64,000 nucleotides of DNA from Phoenix dactylifera (taxonomy: Eukaryota > Streptophyta > Magnoliopsida > Arecales > Arecaceae). The first letter of the stretch is position 1. Every line of letters starts with the position of its first letter. The stretch covers positions 4,294,938-4,358,937 of the forward strand of contig NC_052399.1 in the NCBI RefSeq assembly GCF_009389715.1, read 5' to 3'. This document shows, in pieces, positions 1 through 11,557 of this stretch. The position numbers and the translations under genes are program-made. Below the pieces are notes generated by a model. It searched no databases. It was not told the DNA's origin and was given only the letters and a program-made list of their open reading frames with translations.

Positions 1-438
1 CAAACCTGACTATTCCATATGGAACCATATCTGACCTTGCAGAAAAATGCATAGCAGCTAGATATCTAGAGAGGGAAGGGAAAATTACAGATTTTATGAC
101 AATGAAGTTGATAAGCCTATATGAAAAATGAGGAAGAATAAGGACATGGTGTCATTGAGTATCTCTGGATATAGAAGAAAGAATTCTTACCGGGGAGCTC
201 TTAACAAGGATAATCAACTCCAAGATGGCCCATAGCCACAAGAGAAGAGAAGCTACAAATTTGCATTATTCTGAAATTACACAATTCTTCCATAATTGAT
301 GTCAAAAATAACAAGGCATAAGAAAGGGGCAGAGTCTCATGTTGTGTGATCTATCAGAACATTAGTCAATGCAAAGGTCTTCACCTTCTGATTGACATGG
401 ATAGCTCAAGTTAAAGTCCAAGCCTAACGGAAATAAGT

Positions 439-1183
439 CAAGCTTGCATTTTGAAACTAAACATGTACAAGCCAACAATAAAACTGGCAATATTCACCGA
501 TTCTTTCAAAATTAGGGGGAAAAAGAATTACTAATCCAACTCTAAATTTTGTTGAATTTTCTGCTGCCTTCAAATTATTTACCTTTTTCTACCTTCCCCA
601 CATTCACCATTCCCTTTCTTCTCTCTCCTTGTTGTACTTCGCACGCAAGAAGAAGGTACCCATGACATTGAAGATACACAAACCTCCCTATTTCAATGAC
701 CACCTCTCCAAGTTTCTGAGTTACTTGAATTATGTATATTCTTTTCCCGTATCCTTATCATATTTTCATATTCTCTAGATTATAACACCACCAGAATTAA
801 TCATCTCAAACTTGCAGTTTCGAAATTAAACAAATACAACCCAACAATAAAGATGTAGATATTACCAGTCCTTTCAAGATTAGGGGGGGAAGGATCACAA
901 ATCTAACGCTCAAATTAATTGATTTTTTTGCTCCTTTCAAATTATATGCCTTCTTTGATGTTCCCCACATCCATCATTCCATTTTTTGCGCTCTCTTTGT
1001 TGCCAATTCACGCACAAAAGAAGGTGCCCATGACCCTAAAGATGCACAAGCCTCCTTGTTTCAGCAGCCACCTCTGCAAGTTTGTGAGTTTCCTCAAATT
1101 CCCTAATTATTCCTACACTTCTCCCGTGCCCTTCATTACATTTTCATGTTCTCTAGAATGGAACCACCACCAGAAGTAATCAT
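439..1183. repeat. Tandem duplication, two diverged units of about 370 bp
   Basis: Unit 1 runs 439-806 and unit 2 runs 807-1,183. Both start with a CAA(G/A)CTTGCA block, pass a CTTTCAAATTAT block and a CCCCACATYCAYCATTCC block, and end near CCACCAGAARTAATCAT. The units differ by many substitutions and small indels, so the duplication is old. The 86-codon frame at 919-1,179 lies wholly in unit 2 and has no open counterpart in unit 1, so I do not call it a gene. Confidence 0.8.
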
Positions 1184-2255
1184 GTTTGAGCATAACATAA
1201 GGTAGTTGGGCAACCTTGAGGGTTGAAATTAAGGATATTTTAAGGGTGGCAATTAAGGATGTCATTTTAGTCACAGGCATAAAATTTTTGGCTTCAAGCC
1301 AGGTTATAGCAAGAGGTCAAGCAACGTTATTGATGGTCTTATGCAGGATTATTCACTTTTTATGTTCTAAAAGTTAATACTCTTTTATTCACCCTTTTCC
1401 ATTGGGTGTAGAAGGAGGCAGGGGGTTGAAATGGACTTCCTATGCGATGAATAACGAAAAGATGCTTGAGTAAAAGAAAGTACTTATCTTGTAAGAGATC
1501 AAGCTCCACCAATAAGGTGAAATATTTCTCCATTTTGCCACATCATATCCAATTCCCACAACAGTGCATCATCAACACAAAGCATACGTATAGAACAATA
1601 AAGGTGAAATTGGTGACCCTAGATGTAGCACTAAAATGGTTCAAACAACATTTTCACCAAGTGCTTATAAACTTATCCTTCACAATATGTGACCAGTCAT
1701 ACCAAGCCAAGGGAATTCCTTTAGAATTGACAAAAAGCTGTCAAAAATCTTAAATGAACACTTTCAAATCTACTTAAAATCTAAAAGTATAAAAAATTCT
1801 ATGATAGAAGCTCCAAGAATTCATAAACAACGGCCGCATCTGGTTGTTGAATACATTTTGGAGGACTAAGGAAAATTATCCAAAAAAGTTAGAAGGAATA
1901 GGACTATTCATTTTGTATGGATGGATAAGGTTGTGGCATAAGCTAACAGGGTAGGCGGTGGCTTTTGTATGGAACCTACCGTTCCACCATTCATTAAAAA
2001 AATAGAAGTATGATAAGATAATTATTATTAATATATATTAAATATTATTTAATATTATTATTTAAATGTAGAACATTATTTAATCCATCATAATAAATAA
2101 TTATAATATTTATTATTGATATATTATTAGTACCATTATTGTTACTTGTTACTTAAAATAGTAAAAACTAATTAGAAGGGGAGTAAAGGAGAAAGGGGAC
2201 AAAATGGTAGTTAGGAGGGATAAGGACGGTGGATAACAATTTCACACCCCTCCAT

Positions 2256-2313
2256 GGAATTGCTTATGCTGCCTGACATGGGGTTTATCCCCCGTCAAAG
2301 CATAAGCAATTCC
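2256..2313. repeat. 15-bp perfect inverted repeat with 28-nt loop
   Basis: GGAATTGCTTATGCT at 2,256-2,270 is exactly complementary to AGCATAAGCAATTCC at 2,299-2,313. It may be the abutting ends of small transposon remnants or a stand-alone stem-loop. No function can be assigned. Confidence 0.75.
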
Positions 2314-3280
2314 TCACCCTGTTTTTGACTATTTGGATGGAATAAGGCAGAATAACTCCCTTTTCCATCTCTATTATGCCTTGCAAATAAATCCAAAGGA
2401 ATTGCTTACATATATCAAATTACTCTTTCATATTGGCACATCTTTCGGCCTACGTTGTACATATCCAGACTATCTAAATTATCATTCTCTTAATTTGTTC
2501 TCAATTTATGCTAACTCTACCTTTTACGAATGTCTTTGTTTCTTATTCTATCTTTTTTTTTTGTTACTATATATCCACTCAACATTCTCATTTCAACCAT
2601 AACCATATTGTGCTTATGTTATTTCGTAACTACCCAATAGTTTGTACCGTAAAGCATAGCAAGTCGTATAACTATCTAATAAAATTTTCTTTTCAACTTG
2701 GCAAGTATTCTACAATCACATCCTATGAACATGTAACAGTATAAGAATAAACAAAAATATATATAACCTATAAAATCATGCACAACAAAGACTGCTACTT
2801 AATATCAACTTAACTTGAAAATTGTGTGGCTAAAAAATAAGCCTCTAGAAAAAATAATCAGTGCATGGTACCATACTGAACCATGATGAGTAAATCCACT
2901 CTAACTTCCTCGAAGCTTGTTCCCATACCCAATTCCATTCGTGCACCTTCTTGTAAGATTGGACCTCAATAACCCTTTAGGCCTAGTGTCTTATCTAAAG
3001 ATAATGTTCATCCATAACTCCTAATAACCACAAAACCCTCATAAGCAAAAACTTTCAGTCAATGAGTCAAATCTTCGTCAAAATTTTTAAGATGTCTTCT
3101 TTTATCATTCTATCTTTGCATATTTGGAGCTTTAGATCACTTGGTCGTTCGGTTAATCTTTGTTGAAGGAGTTGCTCGCATCATGGAGAGCAAAAGCATT
3201 TTTGGAACATTTATCATGATTGACCTTATGATTAGCATGACCATAAGCATCTTATCTTTGGATAAACATCATACCACTAC

Positions 3281-6022
3281 CTCATGACCATCCTTTGGAA
3301 GTGTAAGACATGCAATGTAACAATTAATATATACCTCCTGATCATATGGAATCTGGTTCTCAGCGTATACAATGCAAATTGCTCCCGGATCATCAAGATG
3401 CTCGTCAACTACCTGAATGTCCTGAAGGGATTCTGGAAGCCATTGAGGGGTTGAATCAAACTCAGGCCATTTTCCAGCTTCAGCACGATTCTTATTAGCA
3501 TCTTGTGTTCCATGGGGACACATCACTAAAGTGGAAGGGCTTGCCTTATTATGGCCCACAACATCACGATCCTCATCCTTTAAGCCACATGAAGGATAAC
3601 TTGCCATATTCTGATCCATTGATTTCAGCCCGTTTTGTGAGCAAGCAACTGCTATGGCATCAGTAGAAACCGGTCCTGGCTGCTCATCATGAGACCTCTC
3701 ATAAATATCCTTGGCCTCGTCAGCCATTTTCACCTTGCTTTCAATCTGAGCAACAGGGAAAGATGATTCTTCTCGAGGAGGATCCTCTTCAGCTAGATAT
3801 GATGAACCTAAACTCTTGGTAGCTTTAGTAATTGCACATTTCTTGACATCAGAGACATGAATCTCTGCATTGGTTTCCTCAATACTGGTAAAATCATTCC
3901 GTAAAGCTTGAGGAGGATCAGAAGCTTGCTCTGAATGCAGATTGAGTAAAGCATGAGAAGTCAAACAGTCCACAGAATCAGCTGTAATCTCATTAACCAA
4001 AATTGATGGAGAAATAGGTCGCAATTGATGAAAATCTTCCTTGATACATTTTAGCTGTTTTTCATCTGCACTAGTAATGTCAGCTTGTATAGGTTGAGGC
4101 ATTATAGCAGCTTGTTTCGAACAAAGATCTGGTGACCCAGAGGAATTGTCACAATTTTCCAAAGGATCCGCGAGAAAAGCAGCAACACAACTTGAAGGAC
4201 TGCTGCAAGGTTGATCCTGGGAGGGACTATCATTGTCACCTTCTTTCTGAGTGCAAGGGCCGAACTGAATCATCGACATTGAGATAAGTGGTCCATTAAT
4301 CTGTGCACTTTCTGACAATGCTGTGGCATTATTGGCATACACAGGAGGGAACTTCTCAGCACCATTCAGGAGGGGATGTTGAGATCTGAATAAGAACATA
4401 CATAAATATGACGATTTTAGTCATCTAAAACTATTCTACCTAGTTAGGTAACATCTAAAAAGATAAATACCTTTTCAGCCTTCTAGGGTAACTAATGTGT
4501 GGTGATGTAAACAGAGGTTCTGGGGATGGAAAATTGATGTCTCCATATGTCGGCACACCAGGTTTGGCATTGACTAACGGTATAGGAGACAAATTACTAA
4601 CATAGCTGGAGAAAGGAGAATCCTAGAACAAAAAGATACAGGAAAACCTGGATCAAAAGCCAAAAAGAAGGGGGAAAATCCAAATCACAAGTCACCAACT
4701 GTGTTAGCATCATTAAAGGCAATAAAAACTCTAGGAGAAAGCACCAATTGCCAAATTTGAAGTGTAAAAATTGTGGTCATTCGAATTTAATTGCATATTG
4801 AATGCGTAAATCAAGACAATTGGAAACTTGCAGAAGTTCTAAAAAAAATGCAAAAGATAAGAGTACCTTTTTCAGTAAATTGTTGACATATTATAGCAAA
4901 TTGTAAATTTTATAAATAAACAGCCGTTGACCAGAACGCAGAACTACAAACTGAAACAACAAAAAATGGAGGGGTTGGGAGGGGTAAGAGGAGAAAGAAG
5001 TGGAATTGCAAGAGAAAAGCAATATGTCAATACAAGCCACAGCCACTCTCCAGGCACATTCGTCAAAAAGAACATGATCTGGTAACTGTTGGGAACAGAA
5101 AATCTGTTAAAGAGACGACTAGAGTAAATGCTGTATGCATTCCTAAAGGTAATGCAACTATATTCAGGACTACAAGTCATCACATGACTGGAAGGACTTC
5201 CTAAAACAGAACAGAGATATTAACAAGCATCCAGAAACGCAGACTGCTACTTCGAACACCCGAGAGAGATTAACAAGCATCCTCTAGAAACGCAGACTGC
5301 CACTTCGAACACCCGTTCGTAAATAAGAACCATAGTAAAAACAGAAAAAGAACATCGTCAATGAAAAATACCGCTGCTCTAACCAAAAAAATGTCACTTG
5401 AAAATTCCGTTCGACATGTGGAGATGTCAGTCTAAACTTTCACAAATTCCATGTATCGGCTTGAAATCCTCGAAAGAAGATACCAACGATTGAGTTTAAA
5501 GAAGCTTCCAGAATGCCCCAGATGCACTAAAACCCTCCTCATCCACCTCAAAACCAAATTTCGATCAAAAGATAATCAGATTAGGATACACTCTACATTC
5601 GATCCAGAACCATTAACCCTAAATCATAACCCAGAAAAAAAGAAAAAAAAACAAACAGGAAAATAATAAAATATTGATAATAGGTTCAAAAGCCACCAAT
5701 TCCAAGATCTTTCATCTACCAATAAACGAGGAAGGTAGAGATAGAAGGAAAAGCATCGAATACACGGTAAAACGAAGTAAAACTGCAGAGATTGATTCGA
5801 GATTAATTCAAGAAAACACGATACCATTCCGAAGAAGGGCCAAAGTCAGGTCTTTCCGAAAATCGAAAAAAGAACGGATTTAAGGTGGAGAAAGGGGAAA
5901 CTTGAAAGAGAAAACAAGAAGACGGATCTTAGAGAGAGAGAGAGGGGTTTGGATAGCAGAGAGTGTACCTCAATCGCGGGAGCAGCGGTGGAGGCGGGCT
6001 TGGTGGTCTCAGGAGAATCCAT
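3281..6022 (-). CDS. Tesmin/TSO1-like CXC domain protein, N-terminal part (partial gene)
   Basis: This is probably a nuclear DNA-binding regulator of the TSO1/tesmin (CPP, LIN54-like) family, which acts in cell division and floral development. Three exons join in phase: 5,969-6,022 (18 codons from ATG), 4,471-4,622, and one starting at 4,385. Exon 2 has the family's N-terminal signature: DSPFSSYVSNLSPIPLVNA, then FPSPEPLFTSPHISYPRRLKR. Exon 3 is acidic and serine-rich, with an ADPLENC motif and FDSTPQWLPESLQ near its end. Its donor is ambiguous: GAG|GTATAT at 3,335 or GAG|GTAGTG at 3,281, both phase 0. The paired cysteine-rich CXC motifs that define the family are not in the window, so the gene continues leftwards. 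Identification rests on the N-terminal motifs. I do not assign an individual family member. Confidence 0.8.
5219..5315. repeat. Tandem duplication of about 50 bp in intron 1 of the TSO1-like gene
   Basis: Two copies of ATTAACAAGCATC...AGAAACGCAGACTGC...ACTTCGAACACCCG lie head to tail at 5,219-5,268 and 5,269-5,315. They differ by a 4-bp insertion and one substitution within these blocks. This is a recent local duplication with no coding content. Confidence 0.85.
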
Positions 6023-6023
6023 G

Positions 6024-6039
6024 CCCTAACCCTAACCCC
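6024..6039 (-). promoter_or_regulatory. Telo-box-like repeat just upstream of the TSO1-like start codon
   Basis: On the minus strand GGGGTTAGGGTTAGGG abuts the ATG. Telo-box motifs (AAACCCTA and its complement) are common in 5' leaders of plant genes expressed in dividing cells. Similar TAGGGTTAGGGTTT runs precede the glutaredoxin and ATP10 start codons in this window. The sequence is clear; the role is inferred. Confidence 0.4.
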
Positions 6040-6045
6040 TCCGAG

Positions 6046-7755
6046 TTCCGGAGCCTCGGTTTTTTTTTCTCCTCTTTTCTTCTCTTTCCATTTTTCTGAA
6101 AAAAAACAAACACCACGAAGGGCGATTAAATGAACAAAGGCGGGAACGTCTCAATAAATGGACACGTGGAAGTGAAGATCCGTGCCACCCGGATTGCTTA
6201 TGGGCGCCTACAGGGCCTGGAGAAAACCCGGGCCCGACCATACAGTTTGCAGTTTGTTGGATGGGCTTGGAGCGACCGACACATTCCATGGAACCAGTAA
6301 ATGAACTTATAAAAAATTGTGCCTTGCTACATGTTTGTCTTCCACGTATTGCTTTGATTCTCAAAAGTAAAATCCCCTTAGCTACTGAATTGTGCCATTT
6401 TCATTCCCATATTGTTTTACTAGCCATTTTTTCCGCCCATACTTAATGCAATGCATTGATGAGTGGTCAATTACATGGGAAAGCAATAAACAATGGAATA
6501 CAAATCTCTTTGCATGCAAAGATGGTAATGCATGATCGCAAGGACGTGATATAATTTATAGTCTTCCATTAAGGACGTGATATATTTCTAATATGGAAGA
6601 CCTCGGAGTTTTGCTGCTCAAGCAACTTTGTGCTGGCGCAATCATAAACCCGCTGTGTAACCTGTGTTACGCCTGGATGGACCACAACACTGAATCTAGA
6701 CTTTGGCATTTACGACTTCATGCAAGAGTACGATTCGGCCGACACTAGAGTGAACAGTGATGCCCTAACGTGCGGTAATACTAATACACACTAATAGAGA
6801 AAACCCTAATGGAAAACATGAGCGGTTTCTGTCGGTTGATGGATTACAATCTGAATCACAATCATCCATTCTTTCCTTCCAAGCAATGTAATTGGTTCAT
6901 AACCATCTAACCTACTCACCGAAAAGAAAAACGGCACCGAGTGGTGCGTACGATTGTAGCATACCATATCCTGTCCATTGCACCAGAGCTGAACAGTTAT
7001 CGCGAAAACGTACAAACTCAACCTGCAGAAAAATTAGCAGCAATTGGGGCTGACTCGCGGTTAGACATTGGAGACTTTACAGCTCCCAAAATCTGATTTG
7101 TGCAATCAATTATGAAATCCGAGGTGTTGGTACTCTCAAGAGACCCACTTTATCCTTTGATACTCTCAAACAGACCCTGTTCATGCTTCTTTTCCCTTCC
7201 TATAACTGGAGAGAAAAATGGCATGCTGGGAGTTGTGAAAATGAGGCCTCACAAGTAATAATGCACTCACCCAATAGGCAGCTCATCTGGTAGATTCCGC
7301 TTTCCAATCAACCAAGCTTGGTAATGGAAAACAAGGCATGCTTAATTTTATACAAGGATACTCCACCAACCAATTCAAGCATAACAGTTTCTGAATGGGA
7401 AAAAAAAAAAATTGTGAACAACAATTTGGCTGCTCCTCTTCATGGACCTTCTTTCAGAAGTAACATTTCCTTAAACCTAGCAAGCAATATTGTTACAATG
7501 GGTCAGCCCTCCCATTAGCAAATTTGTTTCAAGAGCTGATTATTTCAAGAACTGTGGCCATCATTTGCATGTCCCGGAGCACTCTTCAATTCTAAAACAG
7601 GCCTTGTTGGGTGGCAAAACACCAACAGGATAACAAGAACCGTACTCCAACTAAATATATTACAATATGCATATTTAGTTTAAAAAATATTTTATTAGAC
7701 AGACAACATCCAGCAAAGAATGCTGACAATGCTCTCTAACAACCAATGGATCTTA
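6046..7755. other. Intergenic region between the TSO1-like and glutaredoxin genes
   Basis: It holds the TSO1-like promoter on the right of its start codon and the 3' untranslated region of the glutaredoxin on the left of its stop codon. No further exon, RNA gene or recognisable transposon was seen. Confidence 0.5.
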
Positions 7756-10700
7756 TCAAGCTCCACCCTGGCTACTGTCTTGTGCGATATCTGCGAGCAA
7801 ATCCTTGAGCTCACCCTTCTGGACAAAAAGATGCAAAGATTCAGCAATGTTACACAGACCAGGAAGCCTAGTGCCGTATTCACTAGAATGTTTTCATGTA
7901 CCTGGTGCATATTAAATATAATATCAGATCCTCCAACAAACTCCCCTTTGATAAATATTTGTGGAAATGTTGGCCAGTTGCTGCACATGATTGTACCACA
8001 ATCAGAATAGTTTGAAAAAACCAGCATGCAATATAACAATCATAGTTTGATTAGCTTAAAGCTGCCACTGGCATTAAATTTATGTTCTTTTCTTGCTTTT
8101 TCTTGGTATTTTTCCACTTCAAAATGAAATTAGTAACAAAACTTGTCATTGACCCACTATTATACTTCTAGCAAGTATAGCAAGCAGCCAGACCAGAAAA
8201 ACAAGGAGGAAGTTCACAGGAATGATAATTCAACTGAAACAGTCACAGATTCAACTCGCAGGACCATTTTACCAAACGAATTTCCAAATTAGGGTTTTGT
8301 ACAAATCAGAATAAAGATATGAACTAGGGATGATAAATAAGAATAACATATAGATTGGAAAAGCATGTCAAAATAAAAAAAAAGGCAATTGTAATTCCTT
8401 AATAAAACCAACCTAGTCAAAGTAAGCATATGGAAAGAAATATGTGCTGTGTGATACCTAAAAAGAAATTCAGTGAAAGACTAATTAATGTTAAGAATAA
8501 TCATTTTTTGGCAAATGCAATGTGAAGCAGCACATCATCAAAAGAAAGGTTCTTTACAATAAATGCTCAAAATTGTGATTTCTGTAGAACAGATTATGCA
8601 GGGAACACCATCAAAATGCAAATACTTTGAGGTAAAAAGATAGCATATTACAGTTTGAAGCATAATCTATATATTTCATTTTCACCATGTCACAGTTATG
8701 GCCTCAATATAGCTAGGCATGTGGCAATTACACCTTAAATTCATAACCATTTTGATTTTTCATAGTCAGGATAAACACTAGATAGGAAATGAGGAATTTA
8801 AATGTTAAAGCAATAAAATGATTTTTGACAAGATAGGCAAACTAGCTACATTTTCTATAAGTATCGAATCAAGCCATACTATAAATTGATCCCTTTTATA
8901 CCAATTAATAACGCCCTAGAGTAACCATGATCACATGAATAATTAAATATATAAGCAAAAGGGCAAAACAACCAAGTAGTGACTCAATGAGAATCCAGTT
9001 CGGATAACATGGATAGCATCGTATGTATAAGTTTCAAGAAGTCAATTATTGTAAACTTGTACAGCAAATTCAAGTTTTATGTTGATACTATCCTAGCTTG
9101 CCATAAGAAGTAATTCCTTACGTATAGGCTTTTACACCCTCTTTAACCTTGGGATCTCCTAGAATATCTCTGGCACTAATGGGGACTCCTGCAACAGCCA
9201 CATGCAAGAAATTAACATACATATGCCTTAAAAAGGTAATGACTATAGCATTAACATTTAGATATATCTAGCTGCCGAAGACTTACTATATTGCTGCAGG
9301 ACCTTCACCGCCAATGCACTGAATCCACACCGTGGAGCATCTGGAAGACCCTTCATATAAATCATGACGGCATTTTCCTTAACTTCCTGCTCCCCTCGCC
9401 AAAAAAAGACCCAAAAAAACACAAATCAAATATTAAAACAACCAAAACTTGGGAGTGCTATAATCAAAATGGCTTACAACTGAAAATTTTGATAGATGTT
9501 TAATTGTTTCCATGCTGCCTTTTTCACTGCCAAAAAAAATAGAAATACCTGCTGAACAACATCTTGCACAGAGATGCCAGAACTTTTGTTTGTGGGCAGA
9601 AAGTCTTCATGTGTATCTGGATCACCACTTACTCTAGTTGAATACTTCATGCCAGGTTGAAAGGCCAATCCTAATGCTACCTACTCATACATATTTTAAT
9701 TATTTAAAATAAATCATTATCAAGGAAAATGTCATTAAAATTCATATTATAACTATGAAGCAACAGGACACACTAATAGATTATGTTACTGTAAAACAAA
9801 ATGTTGCTTGGATGGCATTAAGATATGAAATTGAACTGAACAATGACTTCATACATAAGAAAGGTTTCTCTTTTAAATGGGTATTTTCTTACAAGATTAC
9901 AGGCTCGCACCAAATAATCCAGATAATTATCAAATCAAAGCTTATACTATGAACCATCTTGACCTAAATCTGAAGGATATATTAACATCAATTCACAGTA
10001 CAAGCTCAGTGTCAGGGTCCTCAAATGGATGAGTAATCGAGTATGGCGTTACATCTGCGGTCCTCAAATGGATAGTTTTCTTCAGATGGTTATCCATTCA
10101 TAAGTGGTACTGATACAACTTAAAGGCTCATCCTGCTCTTAGATATCATTAGGATAATTTCTTTTAATTTCATATTATTATGCTGCAGCTCCAACAAACC
10201 CCCCCTACAAAACCCCCCTCCTCCCCTCCTCTTTCTTTATTTATGGTATTATAATCCTTAAGATTTTTTTTGCTTCCACCTACTCTTCATTGCAAATTCT
10301 AATTGACCACAAACATTGTGAAATATTCTACAGACAACCCATACTTGTTTCAAGTTGCACACAGCTTTTTGTCTGTTATTTTGCTTACCAATTGAACCAA
10401 ATTTCTAAATGTAAAATTCACATCTTATGGTCATATTTTTGTAGCAAGGGAAATCTGGCTCAGACTTCACATATATACAAGAAAGTCCCTTAATCATTTT
10501 GAATATCCTCTAAAATTGTGTCCTCTGTGATTGCAATTGTCTTCAGATTATTTCATGATACGGGAAGAAGTATGCTTTGCTAATTTTGGGCTTTAACACC
10601 AGGAGCCAATGCGTGCATAGATGCTTGGTATATTAGGGAAAAACTCTGAGAGGTTGACTGAGGTATGAAATAATTCTATAGACTGTTGAATTGATTTAGT

Positions 10701-11509
10701 GAACTTGTATTGCATTAACTTGCATTTGAAAATGGGATGGCAGAAAGATTAATGGTAGGATGTTAGTGGTAGATTATGAAGTTATGCATCTAAGATTAGA
10801 TAATGAAAGAGAATTGTAATTGAAGGAGTTAACTAGTGAAGAAGCAAATGGAGGAGATCACCTACATTAAACCTTGAATCATCACCTAATTTTTTTTCTA
10901 AAATTCTCTTTTAGTCTAAGTTTGTTTCGCTACAATGTGGCCATGCATAATATAAACCTCTACAGAGTTAGTTGCACTTATTATTTTCAAAAGAAAAACC
11001 CTTTTGTAATCGGAAGTTGTTTTCCTTAAAGCAAGAAAGATAACAAAAAATCTCAGTCACCAAATGCTACATCTTCTTGCAGCAAAAAGAAAAGACGAAA
11101 TTTTTAGGAGTGAAAATAAAAATATATTATAAATCGTTGTTTTGTTGTGTTAAGGAGAGTGGAGGAGTAAAAGGAAAAGAAAGAAAAATTGTGCAATATA
11201 TGTAATGGTAAAGTGATGATGTTTCACCATGGTGCTCATAAGCATTGTAGATATGGTTCACCGAACCGTCCTGAACTGTCTGCTTCAAAGCATATCGAAT
11301 CGTCTAGTTCGAAGCATACCGAACCGAACTGATGGAAAACCGAGACGGTGCACCCTATTAAATAGACCAAACTAGCTCTAAATGATTAAATCTCCCCTCT
11401 CCCCCCACCTTCCCCACCACCCTCGCGATCGCTAGGGCATGCCCCCAATCAATGCTTGCCCTCTCCCCTCTCCTGGCATCACCAGAAAGCATCCTCCCCT
11501 CCTACGTCC

Positions 11510-11557
<48 letters not shown>

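Larger units (their letters stand above)
1..3280. other. Non-coding DNA downstream of the last visible TSO1-like exon
   Basis: I recognise no coding exon here on either strand. If the TSO1-like gene is intact, this stretch is mostly or wholly its next intron, because the cysteine-rich CXC exons expected after the visible exons are absent from the window. It contains a tandem duplication of about 370 bp, an AT-rich block near 1,990-2,160, and a 15-bp perfect inverted repeat. Short open frames here fall inside the repeats or in AT-rich DNA and look like chance. Confidence 0.5.

Noticed and set aside
919-1179. 86-codon frame as a small gene
   Set aside because: It lies inside one unit of a tandem duplication whose sister unit is not open.
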